Shown: in pieces, positions 41,682 to 50,408 of the stretch
Position numbering within the stretch: the stretch's first letter is position 1
Layout of the letters: each line of letters starts with the position of its first letter
DNA from: Caulobacter sp. Root655
Lineage (GTDB): Bacteria; Pseudomonadota; Alphaproteobacteria; Caulobacterales; Caulobacteraceae
Direction of reading: 5' to 3'
Assembly (NCBI RefSeq): GCF_001427665.1
Contig: NZ_LMHC01000022.1
Coordinates: forward strand, 151,090 to 215,089
Length of the DNA: 64,000 nucleotides
The notes under the pieces: generated by a model
Databases searched by the model: none
What the model saw: the letters and a program-made list of their open reading frames with translations, nothing else
What the model was told of the DNA's origin: nothing
Translations under genes and position numbers: made by a program

Positions 41682-44639
41682 CTAGCCGCCAAATTTGTAG
41701 CGCAGCGAAACACCGTAGATGCGGCCGTTCATGAAGTACTGGCGCAGGATGTCGGTGTCGTAGTCGCCGCCGGGCTCGCCGACATAGCGCTGCGGGGCCT
41801 TGTTGGTCAGGTTCGACGCGGTCAGCGACAGCGACAGGTCCGGGCGGAGGTTGAAGTTCACCGAGGCGTCGAGGATGCCGTAGCCCTTCAGGTAGCGGCC
41901 ATCGATCGGATTGGCCGAGACGCCGAACAGCACGTAGTCGGAACGGTAGGTGTAGACGATCCGCGCCGACATGAAGTCGCTCTCGTAGAGACCGGCGATG
42001 CTGTAGTTGTTGTCCGACTGGAAGGGCTGGCGGACGATGGTCGTCGGCTTGCCCGGACCCGCCAACTTCGCCGGCAGCTCGGTCTTGACGTAGGTGTAGG
42101 ACGCCTGGACCCCGAAGTTCTTGGCGAACTCAGGCAGGAAATCGTAGTCGAAGAAGGTCTGGGCGGCCAGCTCGACGCCCTTGGCATAGCCCGGATCGGC
42201 GTTGACCGACTGGGTGATCCGGTACTGGCCGGTGGGGCAGCTGTTGGACGTGGTGCCCGAATAGGGCAGCGAGGTCGCCACCGTCTGGCACTGGTCCACG
42301 CCCAGTACGAAGCCCTTCACGTCCTTGTAGAACACGGCCGCCGACACGTAGCTCGTGCCGTTGAAGTACTTCTCGAACGACAGGTCGTAGCTGTCGGCAT
42401 GCAAGGGCTGGAGGTTGGGGTTGCCCTGCGAGCCCAGACCCGTGGTCGGGTTGGTGGTGATCGTCGGGTTGATGTCGGCGACGCCCGGGCGTGTCATGCC
42501 TTGGCCGTAACCGAAGCGCACCAGCGTGTCGGGCGTGATGTAGCCGGTGACGTTGAAGGTCGGCAGGACGTCGGTATAGCTGTTGCTCGACTTGTTGGGC
42601 GCGACGACCGCCACGCCGCCGACGGTGGCGGCGATCTGGGCCTCGGCGTCGAGATTGGTGCGCACCACCCGAACGCCGACATTGCCGCGGATCCGGTCGT
42701 TCAGGAACGCGAAGTCGGCCACGCCGTAGCCGGCGAAGGTCTCTTCGATCGCCAGGCGGCGCGAGGTGACGACCTCGGGCAGCGAGTCCTCGGACGGGAT
42801 GCCGGCCAGCGGGAAGCGGTTGCGGATGTTGTCGCCCAGCAGCGAGTCCGGATTGGCCGTCAGGTAGCCGCCGCTATAGCCAGCGTCGCCGTCGAACCAG
42901 TTGGTGTGCGAACCGGCCACCAGGTCGGGTTGGCTGGTCACGAAGATGGCGTTGGACTGATTGGCCGCCAGGAGAAGGCCGTCGGTCGTCAGGTTCTTGC
43001 CGCTGAAGCTGTAGTTATAGAACCGCGACTTCTTCCGGTAATAGCGGGCGCCGAACTTGATGTCCTCGATCACGCTGTCGATGAACTTGTACTTGCCGTC
43101 GAACTGAGCAGCCACGCCCTTGTCGTCATAGATGTTGTTGGTGCCGTTGGCGTAGTTGTTGAACGCCCAGGTCGCCGGGCTGGAAAGGTCCGGACCCGAG
43201 ATCGCCAACTGCTGGGGCGCGCCGATGGAGCGGGTGACGTCCCAGGCCAGGCCGCTACGCGTCACCAGGCCGATCGAGCGGTTGTCCTGGTGCTGGTAGG
43301 CGTCGACGTAGGAAACGTCGAGCTTGAGGTCCAGGACGTCGGTCGGGCTCCACTTGGCGCCGCCGGCCAGGATCCAGGTCCGGTAGATCCGGTGCTCGTC
43401 GCCGCCGGTGCTGTTGAGGCCCGAGCTCAGCAGCGTGCCCTTGGAGAACCGCTGGCTGGCCAGCAGAACGTCGTCGCCGCCGTTGCTGTTGCGGTTGGTC
43501 AGGCCCTCGGTGGTGCTGAACGGGGTGGTGACCAGGTTCTGGGCGTAGCGGCTGTCCACCATGTTCAGGAAGCGATAGCCCTGGTGATACAGATACGAGT
43601 TGTAGTTGCCGTCGACATAGAACTCGAGGTTCGAGGTCGGCTTGTACTGGAAGGCGCCGCTGAAGCCCTTGCGCGTGCGCTGGATGTCTTCCTCGGCGAC
43701 GTTGAGCTGGACGCCGGTCATGTTGACCAGGTTGGCGCGTTCCGCCGGGGTGAGGGTCAGCGGGTCCAGAACGCTCAGCAGATAGGTCACGTCGTTACGG
43801 CCTGCGTAGGCCGCACTGGGTCTGGCGCCGGTGATGGGATCGACGACGGTCAGGTACTCGGCGCTATCGGCGCGGACCGCGCGACGCAGTTGCGAACCGC
43901 CGACACCGGGCGCGTTGTCGGAGCGGTTCCAGCTCTTCTGGAAATTGGCGGCCAGCAGCAGGCCCATCTCGCCGTCGCCGACGTCCCAGCGGTTCGAGAC
44001 CAGGCCGAAATATTCGGGCTGCCAGCTCTTGACCATGTCGTTGTACTTGCCCGACAGGGCGGCGCTGGCGGTGAAGCCCTTCAGGTCCAGCGGCTTGCGG
44101 GTGCGGATATCGACCAGGCCGCCGATGCCGCCTTCGATGTGCTCGGCCGAGGGGTTCTTGTAGACGTCCAGGCCCGAGATCATCCCAGGGATGGCCGCCT
44201 CGATGTTGAACTCACTGCCGCCGGCCGTGAAGTAGTTGCGCCCGTCGACCTGAGAGGCGGTCTGGCCGGACAGGCCGCGAATGGTCAGGCCGCTGCCCGA
44301 ACCGACCGGCGAGGCGCCCTCCCCGCCGTAGCGATAGCCTTGCACGCCGGGGATCCGCGTCAGCGTCTCGGCGACGTTGGGATCGGGCAGCTTGCCGATG
44401 TCCTCCGCGCGGATGGAGTCCACCACTTCCATGGTGTTCTTCTTCATCGTCACCGACGACTGCAGGCTCTGGCGGATGCCGGTGACGACAATTTCCTCGA
44501 CGGCGCTGTCGTTGGCCGGCGCCGGCGCGGTCTGGGCGCTGGCGACGGTCCAGCCGGCCGTCAGCAGGGCGGCCATCGACGCGGTGGCCAGCAGCCGGCC
44601 GTGGGCGCGTTGACGCGAATTCTTGATGGGCTTCGACAT
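41682..44639 (-). CDS. TonB-dependent receptor (Xanthomonas/Caulobacter type)
   Basis: A 985-residue outer-membrane receptor with signal peptide (MAALLTAGWTVASAQ), TonB box and plug start (EEIVVTGIRQSLQSSVTMKK, DSIRAEDIGKLPDPNVAETL), GLTIRGLSG, HIEGGIGGLVDIRTRKPLDL, and a barrel ending in SLRYKFGG. These are the marks of the TIGR01782 family, the large TonB receptors used for oligosaccharides in Caulobacter. Two operator palindromes lie upstream. It probably imports the main oligosaccharide of this locus. Confidence 0.95.
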   Translation of the reverse strand: MSKPIKNSRQRAHGRLLATASMAALLTAGWTVASAQTAPAPANDSAVEEIVVTGIRQSLQSSVTMKKNTMEVVDSIRAEDIGKLPDPNVAETLTRIPGVQGYRYGGEGASPVGSGSGLTIRGLSGQTASQVDGRNYFTAGGSEFNIEAAIPGMISGLDVYKNPSAEHIEGGIGGLVDIRTRKPLDLKGFTASAALSGKYNDMVKSWQPEYFGLVSNRWDVGDGEMGLLLAANFQKSWNRSDNAPGVGGSQLRRAVRADSAEYLTVVDPITGARPSAAYAGRNDVTYLLSVLDPLTLTPAERANLVNMTGVQLNVAEEDIQRTRKGFSGAFQYKPTSNLEFYVDGNYNSYLYHQGYRFLNMVDSRYAQNLVTTPFSTTEGLTNRNSNGGDDVLLASQRFSKGTLLSSGLNSTGGDEHRIYRTWILAGGAKWSPTDVLDLKLDVSYVDAYQHQDNRSIGLVTRSGLAWDVTRSIGAPQQLAISGPDLSSPATWAFNNYANGTNNIYDDKGVAAQFDGKYKFIDSVIEDIKFGARYYRKKSRFYNYSFSGKNLTTDGLLLAANQSNAIFVTSQPDLVAGSHTNWFDGDAGYSGGYLTANPDSLLGDNIRNRFPLAGIPSEDSLPEVVTSRRLAIEETFAGYGVADFAFLNDRIRGNVGVRVVRTNLDAEAQIAATVGGVAVVAPNKSSNSYTDVLPTFNVTGYITPDTLVRFGYGQGMTRPGVADINPTITTNPTTGLGSQGNPNLQPLHADSYDLSFEKYFNGTSYVSAAVFYKDVKGFVLGVDQCQTVATSLPYSGTTSNSCPTGQYRITQSVNADPGYAKGVELAAQTFFDYDFLPEFAKNFGVQASYTYVKTELPAKLAGPGKPTTIVRQPFQSDNNYSIAGLYESDFMSARIVYTYRSDYVLFGVSANPIDGRYLKGYGILDASVNFNLRPDLSLSLTASNLTNKAPQRYVGEPGGDYDTDILRQYFMNGRIYGVSLRYKFGG

Positions 44640-44827
44640 TAGGGGTCCCCTCCGGATTGTTCTCGTTGCGCCACCCGATCGGGCGGCGGCGCATGGCTCG
44701 CCCGGCTTTTGCCGTGACGTTCCCAGCGCGTGCTGCGGTTAGCCTCTTCGTTTCACTCCTGAATGACGCTCGGCCGGGCCGGCGTCATTTCGTTTGGTCT
44801 TGGCGGCCGTGCGGGCCGCTGAAATCT

Positions 44828-44841
44828 TGTTATCGTTATCA
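44828..44841. promoter_or_regulatory. LacI-type operator a (TGTTATCGTTATCA)
   Basis: One mismatch from TGTTATCGATATCA at 48821-48834. It lies about 190 bp upstream of the TonB receptor start. Confidence 0.6.
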
Positions 44842-44927
44842 GAAGCGTTTTGCAACAGGCCAATTGTCCTATCAATCGGCAATGCGCCGCGTGAAGCGAC
44901 CCCGCCGTCGCCGTCACACGCGAAAGT

Positions 44928-44941
44928 AGTTATCGATATCA
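44928..44941. promoter_or_regulatory. LacI-type operator b (AGTTATCGATATCA)
   Basis: Second site in the 337-bp gap (44640-44976) between the GH43 stop and the receptor start; 100 bp from site a. The gap holds no gene and is AT-richer near 44820-44945, so it is the receptor promoter. Confidence 0.7.
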
Positions 44942-44976
44942 TACAACGGATGTGTTCCCTTTCAGACGCGCTCGCG

Positions 44977-46695
44977 TCAGGGCGTCACCCAGAAGCCCTC
45001 GACATCGGTCCAGCCGATCCGCGTGGCTGTGTAGGCCGGTCGGCCCGCCGCCGCCTGGCTGAACACACCCATCTGCGCGCCGACCCAGCGCCCCGGCTTG
45101 CTGACGAACGGCGCGCCCAGCGGCGTGTAGGTCACCCCGTCGAGGCTGTAGCTGAACACGACCCTGGCGTGGGTCGAGCGCAGCATCGAGGGCGCGTAGT
45201 GCGCGAAGTTCGGCGGCGGATCGGCGGCCGTGACCGGCGAAGCGCTGAGCTTCAGGTAGAGGCTCGGCGGCGCGTCCGTCAGCCCCACCGTGACCTGCTC
45301 AGGCTGGAAGGCGTCGGCGCCAATGCGGTCCGCCCGGACCAGGCGCACGCCCTCGGCCGTCTTCTCCAGGCCGATCCAGGCATAGTCGGCGCCGAACATC
45401 ACCAGGCCCGCGCGCTCGCCCACCGCCTTGGGCGCGAAGCTGATCTTCGTCGAGGCGCTGAACGTCTCGGCGGGCAGTTTCTGGGTCAGCAGCGCGCCCG
45501 TCTCCCAGAGGTTCTCCGGCGAAGACACGGACTTCAGGCGCAGGACCCCGGGCTGGGCGGTCAGGCTGCTCCAGTCGTCGCCCGGATTGGCGTTCCACTG
45601 CCAGGCCAGCGACAAGGCGCCGTCGAACGTATCGCTGGCCTGGACCGCCATCGGCGCGCCCGGCTTGTCGACCTTCGGCTTGCGCCAACGCAAGACCGGC
45701 TCGCCCCGGCCGTCGCCGTCGCGGTCCTGGCCGATCACCGGCCAGCCGTTCTTCCAAGCCATGGGCTCCAGCCAGACCCGGCGGCCATAGGAGTCGGTGT
45801 CCTGAAAGTGCAGGAACCAGTCCTCGCCCCTGGGGGTCGTCACCCACGCGCCCTGATGAGGCCCGTTGATCTGGGTCTTGCCCTGGTCGAGGACGTTGCG
45901 GCCCTCATACGGCCCTTGCAGCGCCCGGGACCGGAAGACGCCCTGCCAGCCGCCCTTCACGCTGCCGGCTGGGGCGAAGATGTAGTACCAGCCGTCACGC
46001 TTGTAGAGCTTGGGTCCCTCGGTGGTGAACCAGGGTGAAGGCCCGAACGTCGTGGCCACGTCCGGCAGCTTGGCGCCGTCGATCAGGGTCACCGGCGCGC
46101 CGAGGGTCTTGTCGCCCGCCGCGTTCAGGCGACGCGCGGTGATGACGTTGCTGAACCCCGCCCGGCTGCCGGCCCAGCCGTGCGCCAGCCAGCCCTGGCC
46201 ATCGTCGTCCCAGAACGGCGCGGGATCAATCGCGCCCTTGCTGTCGTCGACCAGCACCGGATCGCTCCAGGGCCCGGCCGGATCGCTGGCCGTGACCAGG
46301 AAGATCCCGAAGTCCGGGTCGGGATAGTAGATCAGGAACTTGCCGTCGCGGTGACGGATGGCCGGCGCCCAGACACCGCCGCCGCGCCGGGGCGTGGCGT
46401 GATGAGCCACGGGCGTGATCCTCGGCAAGGCGTGGCCGATCAGGGTCCAGTTGACGAGATCGGCGGACTTCAGGATCGGCAGGCCGGGCACGTTGGTGAA
46501 CGACGAGGCGGTCAGGTAGTAGGCGTCGCCGACCCGAACGACGTCCGGGTCGGAATAGTCGCCGGCCAGCACCGGATTGCGATAGGTCCCGTCGCCCTGG
46601 TCGGCGCTGAAGGACGCGGGTCCCGGCTGAGCCAGGGCCGCCGTGCTCGCGGCCAGGGCCAGCAGCACGGCGAGTATCGATTTGGCCACGGCCAT
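44977..46695 (-). CDS. Secreted GH43 glycoside hydrolase with C-terminal lectin-like domain
   Basis: 572 residues from ATG 46695, with signal peptide ILAVLLALAASTAALAQ. The five-bladed propeller spans about residues 30-330: base Asp in GDYSDPDVVR, Asp in IDPAPFWDDDGQGW, acid Glu in TTEGPKLYKRDGWYY. The C-terminal beta-sandwich (about 365-570) is of the GH43_C2 type. This two-domain plan is that of beta-xylosidase/alpha-arabinofuranosidase members (subfamilies around GH43_12). It starts 11 bp after the GH97 stop, so the two form an operon. Confidence 0.93.
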   Translation of the reverse strand: MAVAKSILAVLLALAASTAALAQPGPASFSADQGDGTYRNPVLAGDYSDPDVVRVGDAYYLTASSFTNVPGLPILKSADLVNWTLIGHALPRITPVAHHATPRRGGGVWAPAIRHRDGKFLIYYPDPDFGIFLVTASDPAGPWSDPVLVDDSKGAIDPAPFWDDDGQGWLAHGWAGSRAGFSNVITARRLNAAGDKTLGAPVTLIDGAKLPDVATTFGPSPWFTTEGPKLYKRDGWYYIFAPAGSVKGGWQGVFRSRALQGPYEGRNVLDQGKTQINGPHQGAWVTTPRGEDWFLHFQDTDSYGRRVWLEPMAWKNGWPVIGQDRDGDGRGEPVLRWRKPKVDKPGAPMAVQASDTFDGALSLAWQWNANPGDDWSSLTAQPGVLRLKSVSSPENLWETGALLTQKLPAETFSASTKISFAPKAVGERAGLVMFGADYAWIGLEKTAEGVRLVRADRIGADAFQPEQVTVGLTDAPPSLYLKLSASPVTAADPPPNFAHYAPSMLRSTHARVVFSYSLDGVTYTPLGAPFVSKPGRWVGAQMGVFSQAAAGRPAYTATRIGWTDVEGFWVTP

Positions 46696-46706
46696 GGACG
46701 TTTCCG

Positions 46707-48707
46707 CTACAGGGGTTCGAACAGGATGGCCTGACCGCCGCTGGGCGCGAGCGAAACCGGCAGCACCGTGGCGGCGGTGACCTCCACCTTGCGGATGACC
46801 ACCGGCGTTTCGAACGCGGCGCGCGCGGGCGCTCCGTCGGCGAAGACCGTGGCCGTCCATCGGCCCTTCCCCAGGAAGTCCAGGGGCGCCTTGAGGACGC
46901 GGGCCGTCTCGTTGGTCATCGCGCCCAGGAACCAGCTCTGGCCGTGCCGCCGCGCGACCATCACATGCTCGCCGACAGCCCCCGACAACGCGCGGGTTTC
47001 GCCCCAGGTCGTCGGGCACGCGTCGAACCACTGAAGGTCGGGCCAGGGCCGGCCGGCATATTTGTCGGGCGCGTCGTACCAGTAGAGGAAAGTCAGCGGA
47101 TTATAATAGACCGCCGCCATCGCCAGCTGGTGAGCGTTGGTCGTCTGGTTCTTCGGGTTGGCGTAGCAGATCGTGTAGTCGATCGGCCCGGCCACGGCCC
47201 GTGTGAACGGCAAGGTGACGTTGTGGCGCGCGGTCGGGAACTGCTCGTTGCCGCGCACGCCCTCCAGGGCCACGTAGTTGGGCAAGGTGCGCTCCATCCC
47301 GGCCGGGCGCAGGTTGTCGTGCAGATTGACCAGCAGCCTGTGCTCGCCGCAGGCCTTGACCAGGTCGAAGATGAAATCGTTGTCGGCCTGGCGGCCTTCC
47401 CAGACGAAGCCGAACTTGATCCCCGCCACGCCCCAGCGCCGGTAGGTGTCCAGGATGGCGTCGCGCTGGCGCATGGCCGGCACGCGGTCGACATAGAGGA
47501 TCATGCCGATCCCCTTGGCGCGCGCCGCGTCGATGATGCGTTGCAGGTCCAGGCCCGGGATCGGGACCGTGGCGTCGCTGGGATCGGTGCCGTCGCCGTA
47601 CCAGTGGGCGTCGAACTCCACATAGTCCAGCTTCCGCGCGGCCGCGAATTCCACGACCTTCAGGGCGGCTTCGGTGCTGTAGGGCTTGCGGATCCGCACC
47701 GCCCTGCCCGGCTTCACCCAGCTGACATCATCCAGCAGGTTGGGCGTGGCCAGGGTCGGGATCAGGTCGGCGCGCGCGATCAGGCCGGCCACATCGTCGG
47801 CGAGGATCAGGACGCGCCAAGGCGTGGTCTGGCCGACGTCGAGCACGAAGGTCGGCGCGGCCGGGGTGTCGCCAGGACCCGAATAGCCGGTGGCGCGGCC
47901 CGGGTAGCGCATCAGGTAGACGGCCAGGCCGTCGGCCGGGTCGACCGCGGGTCGCAGCATGGCGCGCGGGTAGTGCAGGCGGTCGGATTCGGCGATCAGG
48001 GCCGCTCTTCCGTCCATCGACACGACGGTGACCGGCAGGTCCGCCAGCGGACCGACATCGGAGCTTCCCGTCAAATCCGGATGGACGATCGGCGCCAGCT
48101 TGGCGGGCGTCGAGCGCTGGTACTCGCCCTCGTCCCGGCTGGACCAGACCTCGACGCCGGCGGGCAGATTGAAGTGCGTGGCCTCCCCGCCCAGGGTGAG
48201 GCTGGCGTGATCAGGGGTCTGGCGAAGGACGTAGCGGATCGCGCAGCCCGCGTCATAGGCCCTGGCCGCCACGGCGAAGGCCACCCCCGTCTTCGGGTCG
48301 CGCAGCTCGACGGTGATCTCCTCGCAGGCCTGGTCGTAGGCCGAACGAATGCCGAAGGTCGGCGTCCAGGTTCCGGCCAAGCGCTTGCGCGAGACGGCGA
48401 CCAGCGTGGATCCCGGCCCCAGCAGGCCGCCGCCGCCGAGCACCAGCCCCAGCCGGCTTGGCGCGAGAACCTGGCGGCGGTCGCGGGTGACGCGCCACGA
48501 CAGACCCCCGCCCCGAAGGTCCAGATCCAGCTGGACCCGTCCGTCGGGCGAGACCACGCGCAGAGGCGCGGCGTTCGTTTTGGGCTTGGCCAGGCTCGGG
48601 CCTGCCGCGCCCAGGGGGGCGAGGGCCGCAGTGGCCAGCAGCACGAAAAGGCGGCGGTCGATGGGCGAACGGCTCACCGGCGCGCGCCCAGCCGACGCGC
48701 GACGCAC
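46707..48707 (-). CDS. Secreted GH97 glycoside hydrolase
   Basis: 666 residues. N-terminus SPIDRRLFVLLATAALAPLG has a twin-arginine-like motif and hydrophobic core, so export may be by Tat. The GH97 N-terminal beta-sandwich, catalytic barrel (DYVEFDAHWYGDGTDPSD, GVAGIKFGFVWEGRQADN, LVNLHDNLRPAGMERTLPN, LEGVRGNEQFPTARHN) and C-terminal sandwich are all present. Retaining GH97 alpha-galactosidases have a nucleophile Asp at the GIKxDF position. Gly stands there (GIKFGF), which suggests the inverting, alpha-glucosidase-like group; this is inference. Operator c lies 114 bp upstream. Confidence 0.93.
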   Translation of the reverse strand: MRRASAGRAPVSRSPIDRRLFVLLATAALAPLGAAGPSLAKPKTNAAPLRVVSPDGRVQLDLDLRGGGLSWRVTRDRRQVLAPSRLGLVLGGGGLLGPGSTLVAVSRKRLAGTWTPTFGIRSAYDQACEEITVELRDPKTGVAFAVAARAYDAGCAIRYVLRQTPDHASLTLGGEATHFNLPAGVEVWSSRDEGEYQRSTPAKLAPIVHPDLTGSSDVGPLADLPVTVVSMDGRAALIAESDRLHYPRAMLRPAVDPADGLAVYLMRYPGRATGYSGPGDTPAAPTFVLDVGQTTPWRVLILADDVAGLIARADLIPTLATPNLLDDVSWVKPGRAVRIRKPYSTEAALKVVEFAAARKLDYVEFDAHWYGDGTDPSDATVPIPGLDLQRIIDAARAKGIGMILYVDRVPAMRQRDAILDTYRRWGVAGIKFGFVWEGRQADNDFIFDLVKACGEHRLLVNLHDNLRPAGMERTLPNYVALEGVRGNEQFPTARHNVTLPFTRAVAGPIDYTICYANPKNQTTNAHQLAMAAVYYNPLTFLYWYDAPDKYAGRPWPDLQWFDACPTTWGETRALSGAVGEHVMVARRHGQSWFLGAMTNETARVLKAPLDFLGKGRWTATVFADGAPARAAFETPVVIRKVEVTAATVLPVSLAPSGGQAILFEPL

Positions 48708-48820
48708 GCGCGAACGGACATGAGGAACGAGTTGATCATCGACGCCTCCCGGACCTTGTTGGCCTTCGGCGCCTCGGCCGCGACCCTTTTTCTCGCGCCG
48801 GACGGAGACCGTCGAGCGCC

Positions 48821-48834
48821 TGTTATCGATATCA
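48821..48834. promoter_or_regulatory. LacI-type operator c (TGTTATCGATATCA)
   Basis: Located between the end of the LacI regulator gene (48887) and the start of GH97 (48707), in the GH97-GH43 promoter. Confidence 0.75.
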
Positions 48835-48886
48835 CTCCAATTCGCGCATCGTCAATCGCGCGCGCCCATGGACTGGAGAAGACGCG

Positions 48887-49918
48887 CTAGCTGGCGGGCG
48901 GCGCGGTCGATTGGCGAACGACCAGCGTCAGTTCGGCCAGCACCTGCTTGCGCGCCGGGTCACCCTCGACATCGCGCCGCGCCAGTCCGGCCGCCAGGTC
49001 GACCGCGGTGGCGGCCATGTCGGCGATCGGCTGATGAATGGTCGTCAGCTGCGGCCAGATCGTGGACGCCACGGGCGTGTCGTCGAAGCCGCCGATGCTC
49101 AGCTCGCTCGGCACGGCGATTCCCATGCCATGGGCGACGGCGCTGACCGCCGCGGCCATGTCGTCGTTGCTGGCGAAGATCGCCGAGGGTCGGCGACGCT
49201 GGCCCAGCAACTGGCTGGCCGCCGTCAGGCCCGAACGGTAAGTGAAGGCGCCGTCGACCACATAGGCCTCGGGCACGGCCAGACCGGCCTCGGCCATCGT
49301 CGCCCGGAACCCTTCCTCGCGCCGCGCGGAGGTCGAGTGCAGCGGATCGCCGCGCACGAAGGCGATGTCGACATGGCCCAGTTCGATCAGGTGGCGGGTC
49401 ATCATCGCCGCGCCCGCGAAATCGTCGATCGCCACCGAGGTCACGCCCGACAGCGGCTTGGCGGTCGCGAAGCTGACGGCCTCCACACCGGCCGCCGCCA
49501 ACAGTTTCAGGATCTTGGCGTCGTCACAGAGCGGCGGCGGCAGGACCACGGCCCCCACGCCGGCCTCGATCAGCTTGGCTACCGCCCGGGCCGATGTGGG
49601 GTGGGCGGCCGTGGGTTCGATCAGCAGCTGGCAGCCGATCTCGCCCGCCTTGCGAAACGCGCCCATCAGATAGGCGCTGAGATTGGACGAGTTGGGGTTG
49701 GAGTAGAGCACGCCGACCTGGACCACGCCCGTCCGCGTCGCGCGCGCCACCGCGTTGGGGCGATAGCCCAGCTCGGCGATCGATTTGAGCACCTTGGCGC
49801 GCGCTGTCTCGCTGATGAACGCATAGTCGTTGATCACGCGCGAGACCGTCATCGAGGAGACGCCAGCGTGCTTGGCCACGTCGTAAAGGGTCACGCTGGG
49901 TCGTCGTTGTCCGCTCAA
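48887..49918 (-). CDS. LacI-family transcriptional regulator 1
   Basis: About 343 residues from the TTG at 49918, which has GGGAG at ideal distance; the frame is open to 49990. HTH: SVTLYDVAKHAGVSSMTVSR; hinge ATRTGVVQVGVLYSNPN; sugar-binding periplasmic-protein-like domain ending STIWPQLTTIHQPIADM. It is closely similar to the second LacI protein (55788-56897), including the ILPPPLCD and SNDDMAAA segments and the recognition-helix residues SMTVSRV. It probably represses the surrounding sugar genes through the 14-bp palindromes. Confidence 0.93.
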   Translation of the reverse strand: MSGQRRPSVTLYDVAKHAGVSSMTVSRVINDYAFISETARAKVLKSIAELGYRPNAVARATRTGVVQVGVLYSNPNSSNLSAYLMGAFRKAGEIGCQLLIEPTAAHPTSARAVAKLIEAGVGAVVLPPPLCDDAKILKLLAAAGVEAVSFATAKPLSGVTSVAIDDFAGAAMMTRHLIELGHVDIAFVRGDPLHSTSARREEGFRATMAEAGLAVPEAYVVDGAFTYRSGLTAASQLLGQRRRPSAIFASNDDMAAAVSAVAHGMGIAVPSELSIGGFDDTPVASTIWPQLTTIHQPIADMAATAVDLAAGLARRDVEGDPARKQVLAELTLVVRQSTAPPAS

Positions 49919-49986
49919 GAGGGTCTCCCATGGACCGCGCTGCGCCCGCGCGGTTCTCGACGACCATTCTAGCCAAGATTTGGCCG

Positions 49987-50400
49987 TCAACGGCTAGGGT
50001 AAATCACCGGCCCAGTCCTCTCGGCGTCGCCAGTCGGTCTCGAGGTGAGCTCATCCGATATCGACATTGGAACGCGCCCGGAGCGGCCCGCCTGTCGCGA
50101 TGGACGAACCATGACCCGAGGCGTCACGCGCACCATCGACCAGGACGCGGCGCCCCCAGCGGCGGGTTCGATGAAGACGCCCGCGCCGACCCGCTTGCGC
50201 ACCGGCAGCCTCAGCGCAAGGACGTCCAGGGCGGCCCGAACGGTGACGCGGGACACGCCGAATATCGCGGCCAACTGACGCTCGGTCGGAAGCCGCAGAC
50301 GCCGATCGCCGTGCCCCGGCACGTCCAGGACGGCCGCCTCCAATAAAGTGGCCAATTGCACGTAGAGGGGCGCGGATCCGTCCGGCGAGCCGATGGTCAT
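49987..50400 (-). pseudogene. Truncated GntR-family regulator
   Basis: 137 residues. The N-terminus is a good GntR winged helix (SAPLYVQLATLLEAAV, LPTERQLAAIFGVSRVTVRA, GAGVFIEP). After residue about 80 it becomes Arg/Pro/Ser-rich with no UTRA or FCD effector domain, which GntR proteins of this HutC type normally carry to about 240 residues. It looks like the 5' third of a regulator that lost its sensor domain; it could still bind DNA. It starts just beside the GH28-like gene's end. Confidence 0.65.
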
Positions 50401-50408
50401 GACCGTCC

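Noticed and set aside
42399-44642. 747-codon plus-strand ORF opposite the TonB receptor
   Set aside because: Shadow of the receptor; composition is uniform Gly/Arg/Val/Asp with no motif.
46944-48890. 648-codon plus-strand ORF opposite GH97
   Set aside because: Shadow of GH97, which has complete catalytic motifs on the minus strand.
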